This document shows, piece after piece, positions 27,085 through 35,730 of a stretch of 64,000 bases of DNA (position 1 is the first letter of the stretch; each line of letters begins with the position of its first letter). This DNA is from Paracoccus halophilus (GTDB lineage: Bacteria; Pseudomonadota; Alphaproteobacteria; Rhodobacterales; Rhodobacteraceae). The position numbers were made by a program, and so were the translations under genes. The stretch lies in the NCBI RefSeq assembly GCF_000763905.1, contig NZ_JRKN01000015.1:1-64000 (forward strand), in the 5' to 3' direction. Below the pieces are notes generated by a model, which made no database searches, had not been told where the DNA came from, and saw only the letters and a program-made list of their open reading frames with translations.

Positions 27085-27103
27085 ATAAATGGAGGGCGTC
27101 ACG

Positions 27104-28264
27104 ATGTTCACGCGGGGTATGGAATTCGATCTGGGCGAGGATGTGAATGCGCTGCGCGATACGGTGCATCGCTGGGCGCAGGAACGGGTCAAGCCGCTGG
27201 CGGCCGAGGTGGACCGCAAGAATGCGTTCCCCAATGAGCTGTGGACCGAAATGGGCGAGCTTGGCCTGCTGGGCATCACCGTCGCGGAGGAATTCGGCGG
27301 CTCGGGCATGGGCTATCTGGCCCATGTCGTCGCGACCGAGGAAATCGCGCGGGCCAGCGCCAGCATCAGCCTGTCCTATGGCGCGCATTCGAATCTGTGC
27401 GTGAACCAGATCAAGCTGAACGGCAGCGCGGCGCAGCGCGCGAAATACCTGCCCGATCTGTGCTCGGGCCGCGCCGTCGGCGCGCTGGCCATGTCCGAGG
27501 AGGGCGCCGGCAGCGATGTCGTCGGCATGAAGCTGCGGGCCGAGAAAAAGAACGACCGCTATGTGCTGAACGGCAACAAGTACTGGATCACCAACGCGCC
27601 CGACGCGCAGACGCTGGTGGTCTATGCCAAGACCGACCCCGAGGCGGGCAGCAAGGGCATCACCGCCTTTGTCGTCGAGCGCGGCATGGCGGGCTTTTCG
27701 ACCGGCCCGCATTTCGACAAGCTGGGCATGCGCGGCTCGAACACGGGCGAGCTGATCTTCGAGAATTGCGAGGTCCCGTTCGAGAATGTCCTGGGCGAGG
27801 AAGGCCGCGGCGTGCGCGTGCTGATGTCGGGGCTGGATTACGAACGGCTGGTCCTGTCGGGCATCGGCACCGGCATCATCGCGGCCTGTCTGGACGAGGT
27901 GATGCCCTATATCCGCGACCGCAAGCAGTTCGGCCAGCCGATCGGTTCCTTCCAACTGATGCAGGGCAAGATCGCCGACATGTATGTCGCGCTGAACACC
28001 GCGCGCGCCTATATCTACGAGGTGGCGCGGGCCTGCGACGCGGGCAAGGTCACACGCCAGGATGCGGCGGGTGCCGTGCTTTACGCCAGCGAACAGGCCA
28101 TGGTGCAGGCCCATCAGGCGGTGCAGGCCCTGGGCGGCGCGGGCTTTCTGAACGACAGCGTGGTCAGCCGCCTGTTCCGCGACGCCAAGCTGATGGAGAT
28201 CGGCGCCGGCACATCGGAAATCCGCCGCATGCTGATCGGCCGTGAACTGATGGCGCTGGCATGA
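27104..28264 (+). CDS. liuA: Isovaleryl-CoA dehydrogenase
   Basis: A 386-residue FAD enzyme of the acyl-CoA dehydrogenase family that oxidises isovaleryl-CoA to 3-methylcrotonyl-CoA in leucine breakdown. [16 protein letters not shown] and [18 protein letters not shown] are family motifs. The catalytic base is the glutamate of [12 protein letters not shown] (about residue 247), the internal position diagnostic of isovaleryl-CoA dehydrogenases; 'LGGAGFLND' and '[16 protein letters not shown]' close the protein. I chose the ATG at 27104 ([14 protein letters not shown]) with GGAGGG upstream. It begins the liu cluster; the convergent ompW gene interrupts the run before liuB. Confidence 0.95.
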   Translation: MFTRGMEFDLGEDVNALRDTVHRWAQERVKPLAAEVDRKNAFPNELWTEMGELGLLGITVAEEFGGSGMGYLAHVVATEEIARASASISLSYGAHSNLCVNQIKLNGSAAQRAKYLPDLCSGRAVGALAMSEEGAGSDVVGMKLRAEKKNDRYVLNGNKYWITNAPDAQTLVVYAKTDPEAGSKGITAFVVERGMAGFSTGPHFDKLGMRGSNTGELIFENCEVPFENVLGEEGRGVRVLMSGLDYERLVLSGIGTGIIAACLDEVMPYIRDRKQFGQPIGSFQLMQGKIADMYVALNTARAYIYEVARACDAGKVTRQDAAGAVLYASEQAMVQAHQAVQALGGAGFLNDSVVSRLFRDAKLMEIGAGTSEIRRMLIGRELMALA

Positions 28265-28375
28265 GGCCTATGGCGCGCGTGCCGGTTCTGCCCGACCGTT
28301 GCCCGGCGCCGGTCACGCGCATTTCGGGCGCGCGTTACCGCCATGCCGCGCTGCGGATGGGCCGCGCGGGCGGCA

Positions 28376-28399
28376 AGGGGTACCCCGCAGGATACCCCT
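28376..28399. terminator. Stem-loop between liuA and ompW
   Basis: AGGGGTA (28376-28382) and TACCCCT (28393-28399) pair across a 10-base loop in the short region between the convergent liuA and ompW genes. A second small stem (CCCGC-AGG-GCGGG) follows. No T run. It could act as a bidirectional terminator. Confidence 0.4.
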
Positions 28400-28419
28400 C
28401 TCCGACCCGCAGGGCGGGC

Positions 28420-29043
28420 TCAGAACTTCATCACATAGCTGATGCCGACGACCACGGGATCGACATCGACCTCACCGATATCGGCGCCGTTCAGCTCGAC
28501 ATCGGCGTCGATATCGATCCAGCGCAGATCGGCACGAAGCGCGCCCCGCTCCGAGATCCAGTAATCGGCGCCCACATGCGCGGCCAGACCCCAGCTGTTC
28601 TTGACCCGCAGGTCGCTGCCTTCCAGCGGGCCACGGGCATCGGCATCGAAAAAGCCGGTGAAGTTGACACCGACACCGAGGAACGGCTTGAACTGCGGCG
28701 TGACGTCAAAGTGATACTGCAACGAGACCACCGGCGGCAATTGCTTGACCGTGCCGATCTCGGTTCCGTTCGACTCGATCGAATGTCTGAAGGGCAGGGC
28801 GCCCAGGACCTCGATGCCGATATTGTCGCGGATGAAATATTCAAAGGTGATGGTCGGCCGGGTGTTGTCGTCGATATCGGTCGGCACCGTACCGCCGACC
28901 AGATCGCCATTGTCGGATTTGGGATTCACATTGGCGATACCCAGGCCCAGCGTCCATTCGCCCTGCGATTGCGCAAGCGCGGGCGTGGCCCAGGCAAACC
29001 CCGAGGCGAGCACTGTCGCGGCTGTCAGCAGATGGCGTGTCAT
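28420..29043 (-). CDS. ompW: OmpW family outer membrane protein
   Basis: A 207-residue outer-membrane beta-barrel protein. Signal peptide residues 1-24 end ATPALA. The mature part has alternating barrel strands: GEWTLGLGIANVNPKS, 'RPTITFEYFIRDNIGIEVLG', LPPVVSLQYHF, FKPFLGVGVNFTGFFD, 'SWGLAAHVGADYWISERGAL' and a C-terminal YVMKF ending in phenylalanine, the usual barrel-assembly signal. OmpW proteins form narrow hydrophobic channels. An FNR-type box lies 59-72 bases ahead of the start, and AGAGGA is the ribosome site. It is transcribed against the liu genes and sits between liuA and liuB. Confidence 0.9.
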   Translation of the reverse strand: MTRHLLTAATVLASGFAWATPALAQSQGEWTLGLGIANVNPKSDNGDLVGGTVPTDIDDNTRPTITFEYFIRDNIGIEVLGALPFRHSIESNGTEIGTVKQLPPVVSLQYHFDVTPQFKPFLGVGVNFTGFFDADARGPLEGSDLRVKNSWGLAAHVGADYWISERGALRADLRWIDIDADVELNGADIGEVDVDPVVVGISYVMKF

Positions 29044-29101
29044 GTCTGTCCTCTCGTCTTGATGTCCGGCAGCACAGAACAGGTTTTCGTGTCGCGCAGC
29101 T

Positions 29102-29115
29102 TTGATCTGTATCAA
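29102..29115. promoter_or_regulatory. FNR/CRP-type operator between ompW and liuB
   Basis: TTGAT-CTGT-ATCAA is an exact match to the FNR/FnrL/Anr consensus. It is 59-72 bases upstream of the ompW ATG and about 100 upstream of liuB. OmpW is a known oxygen-responsive protein in enterobacteria, so activation of ompW at low oxygen is the simplest reading. Confidence 0.75.
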
Positions 29116-29213
29116 CCCGGGACCGGATGGGCGCCCGTTGCGACAACCTGGCGCAGGGCCTGCCCATGCCGCCGGACAACCCGCCAGGACCCCGAAAAAC
29201 GCGAGGACATGGA

Positions 29214-30818
29214 ATGAAGCTGCAATCCTCGGTCATCCCCACATCCGACGCCTTCCGCGCCAATCGCCAGGCGCATCTGGAGATGCTGGACACCGCGCGC
29301 GCGGCGGCGCTGGCGGCGGCGGCCGGCGGCGGCGACAAGGCCATGGCGCGCCACACCGGCCGCGGCAAGATGCCGCCGCGCGAAAGGGTGGCGAATCTGC
29401 TCGACCCCGGCTCGCCCTTTCTGGAAATCGGGACCGTGGCGGCGCATGGCATGTATGACGGCGCGGCTCCCGGCGCGGGGCTGATCGCCGGGATCGGCCG
29501 CGTCCACGGCCAGGACGTGATGGTCGTCGCCAATGACGCCACGGTCAAGGGCGGCACCTATTACCCGATGACGGTGAAAAAGCACCTGCGCGCGCAGGAA
29601 ATCGCGCAGGAATGCCGTCTGCCCTGCATCTATCTGGTCGATTCCGGCGGCGCGAACCTGCCCAATCAGGACGAGGTCTTTCCCGACCGCGACCATTTCG
29701 GCCGGATCTTCTACAATCAGGCGCAGATGTCGGCGCAGGGCATCGCCCAGATCGCCGTGGTCATGGGTTCCTGCACGGCGGGCGGGGCTTACGTTCCGGC
29801 CATGTCCGATGTCACCATCATCGTGCGCGATCAGGGCACGATCTTCCTCGCCGGCCCGCCCTTGGTCAGGGCCGCCACCGGCGAGGTGGTCAGCGCCGAG
29901 GATCTGGGCGGCGGCGACGTCCATACCCGCCTGTCCGGCGTGGCCGATTACCTGGCCGAGGATGACGCCCATGCGCTGGCCATGGCCCGCCGCGCCATCG
30001 GCAACCTCAACCGCGCAAACGCGCCGGCAATCGCCTGGCAGGCACCCGAAGACCCCGCCTATGACCCCGAGGAAATCCTGGGCGCCGTCCCCGCCGATCT
30101 GCGCACCCCCTATGACATCCGCGAGGTGATCGCGCGCGTCGTGGACGGCTCGCGCTTCGACGAGTTCAAGGCGCGCTTCGGCGAAACCCTGGTGACCGGC
30201 TTCGCCCATGTCCAGGGCTGCCCGGTCGGCATCATCGCCAATAACGGCGTGATCTTCTCCGAGGCGGCGCAAAAGGGCGCGCATTTCATCGAGCTTTGCT
30301 CGATGCGGAACATCCCGCTCGTGTTCCTGCAGAATGTCACCGGCTTCATGGTCGGGCGCAAATACGAAAACGAAGGCATCGCGCGCCATGGCGCCAAGAT
30401 GGTGACGGCGGTGGCGACCACCAATGTACCGAAAATCACCATGCTGGTCGGGGGCAGCTTCGGCGCCGGCAATTACGGCATGGCGGGGCGCGCCTATGGC
30501 CCGCGTTTCCTCTGGACCTGGCCCAATTCGCGCATCTCGGTCATGGGCGGCGAACAGGCGGCGGGCGTCCTTGCCACCGTGCGGCGCGACGGGATCGAGC
30601 GCGCCGGCGGCACATGGTCCGCCGAGGAAGAGGCCGAATTCAAGCGCCCCACCATCGAGATGTTCGAACGCCAGAGCCACCCGCTTTACGCCTCGGCCCG
30701 GCTCTGGGACGATGGCATCGTCGATCCGCGCATGACGCGCGAGGTGCTGGCCCTGTCCCTGCGCGCCAGCCTGAACGCGCCCATCGCGCCGACGCGTTTC
30801 GGCATATTCCGGATGTAA
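29214..30818 (+). CDS. liuB: Methylcrotonoyl-CoA carboxylase, carboxyltransferase (beta) subunit
   Basis: A 534-residue protein that transfers the carboxyl group from biotin to 3-methylcrotonyl-CoA. It has the two crotonase-like halves of acyl-CoA carboxyltransferases: [40 protein letters not shown] and [17 protein letters not shown] in the first; [20 protein letters not shown] and [20 protein letters not shown] in the second. Length and the '[20 protein letters not shown]' segment separate it from propionyl-CoA carboxylase. I chose the ATG at 29214 ([12 protein letters not shown]). It partners LiuD, encoded 1.2 kb downstream after two extra genes. Confidence 0.95.
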   Translation: MKLQSSVIPTSDAFRANRQAHLEMLDTARAAALAAAAGGGDKAMARHTGRGKMPPRERVANLLDPGSPFLEIGTVAAHGMYDGAAPGAGLIAGIGRVHGQDVMVVANDATVKGGTYYPMTVKKHLRAQEIAQECRLPCIYLVDSGGANLPNQDEVFPDRDHFGRIFYNQAQMSAQGIAQIAVVMGSCTAGGAYVPAMSDVTIIVRDQGTIFLAGPPLVRAATGEVVSAEDLGGGDVHTRLSGVADYLAEDDAHALAMARRAIGNLNRANAPAIAWQAPEDPAYDPEEILGAVPADLRTPYDIREVIARVVDGSRFDEFKARFGETLVTGFAHVQGCPVGIIANNGVIFSEAAQKGAHFIELCSMRNIPLVFLQNVTGFMVGRKYENEGIARHGAKMVTAVATTNVPKITMLVGGSFGAGNYGMAGRAYGPRFLWTWPNSRISVMGGEQAAGVLATVRRDGIERAGGTWSAEEEAEFKRPTIEMFERQSHPLYASARLWDDGIVDPRMTREVLALSLRASLNAPIAPTRFGIFRM

Positions 30819-30829
30819 GGAAAATGGCG

Positions 30830-31474
30830 ATGGCCGGAAAACTGCTGCTGCCGCTTCTGCTGACCGCCTGCGCCGCGCAGGCCGATGAAACGGCCTTGCT
30901 GCGGGCCGCCGCACGCGGCGACGCCGCGGCGGTCCGGAGCGAAATCGCGGCGGGCAGCCTGATCGAGGCACGCAACGACAAGGGTGAGACGGCGCTGATG
31001 CTCGCCACCCGCGCAAACCATGTCGAGGCAGCGCGGGCGCTGATCGAGGCAGGTGCCGATGTGAACGCCAGGGACGCGATCGAGGACACGCCCTATCTCT
31101 ATGCCGGCGCGCGCGGCCATCAGGAGATCCTGCTGATGACGCTGGAACGCGGCGCGGATCTCGCGGACCTTAACCGCTTCGGCGGCACCGCGCTCATCCC
31201 GGCGGCCGAGCGCGGCCATGTCGAAACCGTCCGCATATTGCTCCGGGCCGGGGTCGATCCCGATCATGTCAACAATCTGGGCTGGACCGCGCTGATGGAG
31301 GCGGTCGTCCTTGGCGATGGCGGCGCGCGCCAGCAGCAGGTCGTGGCGGCCTTGCTGGACGGCGGCGCCGATCCCGACATTCCCGATTTCGACGGCGTGA
31401 CGCCGCTGCAGCATGCGCGCAGGATGGGGTTTCGGGCCATGGCTGAACTGATCGCAAAGGGGGGCGGCAGGTGA
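30830..31474 (+). CDS. Ankyrin-repeat lipoprotein inside the leucine operon
   Basis: A 214-residue exported protein. The start has a short hydrophobic segment ending in a lipobox, [14 protein letters not shown], so Cys14 is probably lipidated and the mature protein is anchored in the cell envelope. About five ankyrin repeats follow ([90 protein letters not shown]). The second ATG (30830) is preferred because AAGGA lies about 9 bases ahead; the first is at 30824. It starts only 11 bases after liuB and overlaps the macrodomain gene by four, so it is in the operon. Binding partner unknown. Confidence 0.8.
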   Translation: MAGKLLLPLLLTACAAQADETALLRAAARGDAAAVRSEIAAGSLIEARNDKGETALMLATRANHVEAARALIEAGADVNARDAIEDTPYLYAGARGHQEILLMTLERGADLADLNRFGGTALIPAAERGHVETVRILLRAGVDPDHVNNLGWTALMEAVVLGDGGARQQQVVAALLDGGADPDIPDFDGVTPLQHARRMGFRAMAELIAKGGGR

Positions 31475-31956
31475 TCGATATCTGGCTGGGCAATATCACC
31501 ACGCTGGCCGTCGATGCCATCGTCAACGCTGCGAACCCCTCGCTTCTGGGCGGCGGCGGCGTCGATGGCGCGATCCACCGTGCGGCCGGCCCCGGCCTGC
31601 TGGCGGAATGCCGCAAGCTCGGCGGCTGCCCCACCGGCGAGGCACGCATCACCACCGGCCATGACCTGCCCGCGCGCCATGTCATCCACACCGTCGGCCC
31701 GGTCTGGCATGGCGGCGCCCGGGACGAGGACGCGCTGCTCGCCGCCGCCTATCGCAACAGCCTCGCCCTCGCGCATGAATACCGGCTGCAGACGATCGCC
31801 TTTCCGGCCATCTCGACCGGCATATACGGCTTTCCACCCGAGCGCGCCGCCCGCATCGCCATCCGCACGATCCGCGCCCATGCCGGGACCCTTGCCGTCA
31901 CCCTTGTCGCCTTCGACGCGACCAGCGCCGCCACCCTCGAAAAGGCCCTGATATGA
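31471..31956 (+). CDS. Macrodomain protein, probable O-acyl-ADP-ribose deacylase
   Basis: A 161-residue single macrodomain. [20 protein letters not shown] and [19 protein letters not shown] form the ADP-ribose pocket (NAAN plus GGGGVDGAI), [10 protein letters not shown] is the central strand and [17 protein letters not shown] is the pyrophosphate loop. This pattern is that of the MacroD/YmdB class, which removes acetyl from O-acetyl-ADP-ribose and can remove ADP-ribose from acidic residues. The GTG start overlaps the ankyrin gene stop (GTGA). It lies between liuB and liuD, tying it to leucine catabolism; the link may be to acyl-ADP-ribose made by sirtuin-type deacylases, but this is inference. 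Confidence 0.9.
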   Translation: MIDIWLGNITTLAVDAIVNAANPSLLGGGGVDGAIHRAAGPGLLAECRKLGGCPTGEARITTGHDLPARHVIHTVGPVWHGGARDEDALLAAAYRNSLALAHEYRLQTIAFPAISTGIYGFPPERAARIAIRTIRAHAGTLAVTLVAFDATSAATLEKALI

Positions 31957-31958
31957 GC

Positions 31959-32011
31959 CTTTCTTCTTCATGCAAATATCCCGCGGGGGTCCGGGGGCGC
32001 GAAGCCCCCGG
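31959..32011 (-). repeat. Dispersed intergenic repeat with GC hairpin (copy 1)
   Basis: Read on the minus strand, a hairpin CCGGGGGC-GCGAA-GCCCCCGG (31991-32011) is followed by GGATATTTG-CA-TGAAGAAGAAAG (31981-31959). The same core with two changed bases occurs at 59390-59412. It lies in the 79-base gap between the macrodomain gene and liuD, so it is inside an operon and is transcribed in the antisense sense of the repeat. Confidence 0.6.
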
Positions 32012-32035
32012 CTGCCGCCAGCGAAGGGAACCGTT

Positions 32036-33961
32036 ATGTTCCATAAGATTCTGATCGCCAATCGCGGTGAAATCGCCTGCCGCGTCATCGACACGGCCCG
32101 CAGGCTGGGCATCCGCACGGTCGCGGTCTGGTCCGATGCCGACCGCGCCGCGCGCCATGTCGCCATGGCCGATGAGGCGGTCCATATCGGCGGCCCGGCG
32201 CCCAGGGACAGCTATCTGCGCGGCGATGCCATCATCCGCGCCGCCCGGGAAACCGGCGCCCAGGCCATTCACCCGGGCTATGGTTTCCTCAGCGAGAACC
32301 CGGATTTCGTGGACGCCGTGACCGAAGCCGGGCTGACCTTCATCGGCCCTTCGGCCATGGCGATCCGCAGGATGGGCCTCAAGGACGCGGCCAAGGCGCT
32401 GATGGAAAAGGCGGGCGTTCCGGTCGTGCCCGGCTATCACGGCGAAAACCAGGACCCCGCGCATCTGGCCGCGCAGGCGGACACCATCGGCTATCCGGTG
32501 CTGATCAAGGCCGTGGCCGGCGGCGGCGGCAAGGGCATGCGGCTGGTCGAGCGGCCGGCCGATTTCGCCCCGGCACTCGACTCCGCGCAGGGCGAGGCCG
32601 CGACCGCCTTCGGCAACCCGGCCGTGCTGATCGAGAAATATATCCAGCAGCCCCGCCATATCGAGGTGCAGGTCTTCGGCGACGGCACCCGCGCGGTGCA
32701 TCTGTTCGAACGCGACTGCTCGCTCCAGCGCCGCCACCAGAAGGTGATCGAGGAAGCCCCGGCCCCCGGCATGACCGATGAGATGCGCGCCGCCATGGGC
32801 GCCGCCGCCACCCGCGCCGCCGAGGCGATCGGCTACGCCGGCGCCGGCACCGTGGAATTCATCGTCGATGGCGCGGACGGGCTGCGCCCCGACGGCTTCT
32901 GGTTCATGGAGATGAACACCCGCCTGCAGGTCGAACATCCGGTGACCGAACTGATCACCGGCATCGATCTGGTCGAATGGCAGCTGCGCGTCGCCTCGGG
33001 CGAGGGGCTGCCCGCCACCCAAGACCAGCTTTCGATCAGCGGCCATGCCTTCGAGGCGCGGCTCTACGCCGAGGATGTCGCCGCCGGTTTCCTGCCCGCC
33101 ACGGGAACCCTTGCGCATCTGCGCTTTCCCGATCACGCCCGGATCGAAACCGGGGTGCGGCCCGGCGATACGATCAGCCCCTGGTACGATCCGATGATCG
33201 CCAAGGTGGTGACGCATGGCGCCACCCGCGCCATTGCCCTGCGCGCGCTGGAAACCGCGCTGGCCGATACCGAGGTTGCGGGCGCGGTCACCAATCTCGA
33301 TTTCCTGATCGCCCTGACCCGGCATGCGGGCTTTGCCCGGGGCGAGGTCGATACCGGGCTGATCGGCCGCGATCTCGATGCGCTGTCCCTCGCCGCCGAA
33401 CCCGATCCGGCCTGCCGGGCGCTGGCGGTGCTGGGCCTTGCCGGCTTGCAGGACCCGACCGTACGCGGCGGCATCACGCTGTGGCAGCCGCTGCGCCGCA
33501 CCATCGCATGGCAGGGCGGCGAGGCCGTGATCGAGGTCTTTGGCCCGGGCCGGGCGCGCGTCACGCTGGGCGACGCCACGCATGAGATCGCGCATGAGGG
33601 CGGGCGCTGGTGGGTCGATGACCGGCCGCGCAACTGGCGCATCGTCAACCATGCGGCCGGCACCAGCGTCTTTGGCGGGCGCTCGCTGACGCTGACCCCG
33701 CTGGACCCATTGGCGCGCGGCGGTGCCGAGGCGGGCGGCGGGCTGACGCTTTCGCCCATGCCCGGCCTGGTCAAGGCGGTCTTCGTCGTGCCGGGGCAGG
33801 AGGTTACCGCCGGCGACCGGCTGGCCGTGCTTGAGGCGATGAAGATGGAACATACCCTGACCGCCGCCCGCGACGGGCGCGTGGCCGAGGTTCTGGCCGG
33901 ACCCGGCGATCAGGTCGAGGCCGGCGCGCCGCTGATCCGGCTGGAGGAAGAGGATGACTGA
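32036..33961 (+). CDS. liuD: Methylcrotonoyl-CoA carboxylase, biotin (alpha) subunit
   Basis: A 641-residue biotin carboxylase with a fused carrier domain. KILIANRGEIACRVIDTARR opens the BC domain; GYGFLSENPDFVDAV, KAVAGGGGKGMRLVE (ATP loop), FGDGTRAVHLFERDCS and EMNTRLQVEHPVTELITGID follow. The C-terminal biotinyl domain has EAMKMEH with the modified lysine at about residue 603. Together with LiuB it makes 3-methylglutaconyl-CoA. The ATG at 32036 is preceded by AGGGAA. Its stop overlaps liuE by eight bases. Confidence 0.95.
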   Translation: MFHKILIANRGEIACRVIDTARRLGIRTVAVWSDADRAARHVAMADEAVHIGGPAPRDSYLRGDAIIRAARETGAQAIHPGYGFLSENPDFVDAVTEAGLTFIGPSAMAIRRMGLKDAAKALMEKAGVPVVPGYHGENQDPAHLAAQADTIGYPVLIKAVAGGGGKGMRLVERPADFAPALDSAQGEAATAFGNPAVLIEKYIQQPRHIEVQVFGDGTRAVHLFERDCSLQRRHQKVIEEAPAPGMTDEMRAAMGAAATRAAEAIGYAGAGTVEFIVDGADGLRPDGFWFMEMNTRLQVEHPVTELITGIDLVEWQLRVASGEGLPATQDQLSISGHAFEARLYAEDVAAGFLPATGTLAHLRFPDHARIETGVRPGDTISPWYDPMIAKVVTHGATRAIALRALETALADTEVAGAVTNLDFLIALTRHAGFARGEVDTGLIGRDLDALSLAAEPDPACRALAVLGLAGLQDPTVRGGITLWQPLRRTIAWQGGEAVIEVFGPGRARVTLGDATHEIAHEGGRWWVDDRPRNWRIVNHAAGTSVFGGRSLTLTPLDPLARGGAEAGGGLTLSPMPGLVKAVFVVPGQEVTAGDRLAVLEAMKMEHTLTAARDGRVAEVLAGPGDQVEAGAPLIRLEEEDD

Positions 33962-34829
33962 GCCGATGCCGATGCCGCAGGCCGAAATCTTCGAGGTCGG
34001 GCCGCGCGACGGGTTGCAGAACGAAAAGCGCCTGATCCCGGCGGCGGACAAGATCGCGCTGGTCGATCTGCTGTCACGCGCCGGGTTCCGGCGCATCGAG
34101 GTGACCAGCTTCGTCAGCCCGAAATGGGTGCCGCAGCTGGCGGACGCGGCCGAGGTCATGGCCGGGATCGCGCGCCTGCCGGGTATCCGCTACGCGGTGC
34201 TCACCCCGAATCTGCGCGGCTATGAGGGCGCCCGCGCCGCGCGCGCCGATGAGATCGCGATTTTCGCATCCGCCTCGGAGGGGTTTTCCCGCGCCAATCT
34301 GAACGCGTCCGTCGCTGAAAGCCTCGAGCGTTTCGCGCCTGTCGCGGGGGCCGCCGCAACAGACGGGCTGCCGGTGCGCGGCTATGTCTCGATGGTGACG
34401 GATTGCCCCTTTGACGGCCCGGTTCCGCCCGGCAATGTCGCCCGCGTCGCCGCCGCGCTGCGCGATATGGGCTGCTACGAGATCAGCCTTGGCGATACGA
34501 TCGGGCAGGGCCGGCCCGAGACCGTTGATGCCATGCTGAAGGCCGTTCTCGCGGAATTGCCGCCCGACAGGCTGGCCGGGCATTTCCACGACACGACCGG
34601 CCGGGCGCTGGACAATATCGACGCCAGCCTTGCGCGCGGCTTGCGGGTCTTCGACGCTGCCGCCGGGGGCCTGGGCGGCTGCCCCTATGCGCCCGGCGCG
34701 CGCGGCAATGTCGCCAGCGAAAAGGTCGCCCGGCATCTGGCCGCGCGGGGCTATCGGACCGGGCTGGATCTCGATGTGATCGACAGAGCGGCAATCATGG
34801 CGCAGGCCATGCGGGCAGGAGGTGAATGA
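33954..34829 (+). CDS. liuE: Hydroxymethylglutaryl-CoA lyase
   Basis: A 291-residue TIM-barrel aldolase that cleaves HMG-CoA to acetoacetate and acetyl-CoA, the last step of leucine degradation. FEVGPRDGLQNEK is the N-terminal metal/substrate motif, EVTSFVSPKWVPQLADA the second, YEISLGDTIGQGRPE follows, HFHDTTGRALDN supplies metal histidines, and AAGGLGGCPYAPGARGNV contains the catalytic cysteine loop. The start overlaps liuD, and the stop overlaps liuC by four bases. Confidence 0.95.
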   Translation: MTEPMPMPQAEIFEVGPRDGLQNEKRLIPAADKIALVDLLSRAGFRRIEVTSFVSPKWVPQLADAAEVMAGIARLPGIRYAVLTPNLRGYEGARAARADEIAIFASASEGFSRANLNASVAESLERFAPVAGAAATDGLPVRGYVSMVTDCPFDGPVPPGNVARVAAALRDMGCYEISLGDTIGQGRPETVDAMLKAVLAELPPDRLAGHFHDTTGRALDNIDASLARGLRVFDAAAGGLGGCPYAPGARGNVASEKVARHLAARGYRTGLDLDVIDRAAIMAQAMRAGGE

Positions 34830-35608
34830 TGGAAACCATCCGGATCGAGCGCGACGACCGCGGCGTGGCCCATCTGTGGCTGGCCCGCGCGGACAAGCAC
34901 AACGCCCTGTCAGCGCGGATGATCCGCGAACTGGCGCAGGCCGCGCGGCAACTGGCGGACGACTCCGCGATACGCGTCGTCGTGCTGGCGGCCGAGGGCC
35001 GAAGCTTCTGCGCCGGCGGTGATCTGGGCTGGATGCAGGACCAGATGCGCGCGGATCGCCAGACCCGCCGCGCGGGCGCGCGTGAACTCGCGCAGATGCT
35101 GAACCTGCTGAACCTGCTGCCGAAACCTCTGATCGCGCGGGTGCATGGCAATGCCTTCGGCGGCGGAATCGGCATGATCTCGGTCTGCGATGTCGCCATT
35201 TGCACGCCCGGGGCGCGTTTCGGGCTGACCGAAACCCGGCTGGGCCTGATCCCCGCCACCATCGGCCCCTATGTCCTGGCCCGCATGGGCGAGGACAGGG
35301 CAAGGCGCGTCTTCATGTCGGGCCGCCTGTTCGACGCCGAAGAGGCGCTGCGCCTGAACCTGATCGCGGCCATGGCCGCTCCCGAGGCGCTGGATGCGGC
35401 GGTCGAGGCCGAGATCCTGCCCTATCTGGACTGCGCGCCGGGCGCGGTGGCGGCGGCCAAGCGGCTGGCCCGCCGCCTTGGCCCGGCGATCGGCGAGGCC
35501 GAGATCGAGGCCAGCATCGAGGCCCTGGTCGAGGTCTGGGAGGGCGACGAGGCCCCCGAGGGCATCGCGGCCTTTTTTGACAGGCGCAAGCCGCGCTGGC
35601 AGGCGTGA
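34826..35608 (+). CDS. liuC: Methylglutaconyl-CoA hydratase (enoyl-CoA hydratase family)
   Basis: A 260-residue crotonase-fold enzyme. 'HLWLARADKHNALSARMI' and LAAEGRSFCAGGDLGWMQ form the CoA site and the first oxyanion loop; IARVHGNAFGGGIGMISVCD is the second; RFGLTETRLGLIPATIGPYV holds the catalytic acid region. By position at the end of the liu operon it hydrates 3-methylglutaconyl-CoA to HMG-CoA, linking LiuBD to LiuE. Sequence alone could not separate it from other enoyl-CoA hydratases. ATGA overlap with liuE. Confidence 0.9.
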   Translation: MMETIRIERDDRGVAHLWLARADKHNALSARMIRELAQAARQLADDSAIRVVVLAAEGRSFCAGGDLGWMQDQMRADRQTRRAGARELAQMLNLLNLLPKPLIARVHGNAFGGGIGMISVCDVAICTPGARFGLTETRLGLIPATIGPYVLARMGEDRARRVFMSGRLFDAEEALRLNLIAAMAAPEALDAAVEAEILPYLDCAPGAVAAAKRLARRLGPAIGEAEIEASIEALVEVWEGDEAPEGIAAFFDRRKPRWQA

Positions 35609-35730
35609 CGCGACATTTGCGCGCAGCGCATGGATGCCCTGCCATCAAGGCATGGTGACGGCGGCGGGGTTTCCTGTTATCGCAAACGGCGACCCCGACA
35701 GCCTCAAGCCTGAACATCGAAGGTGCCGCC

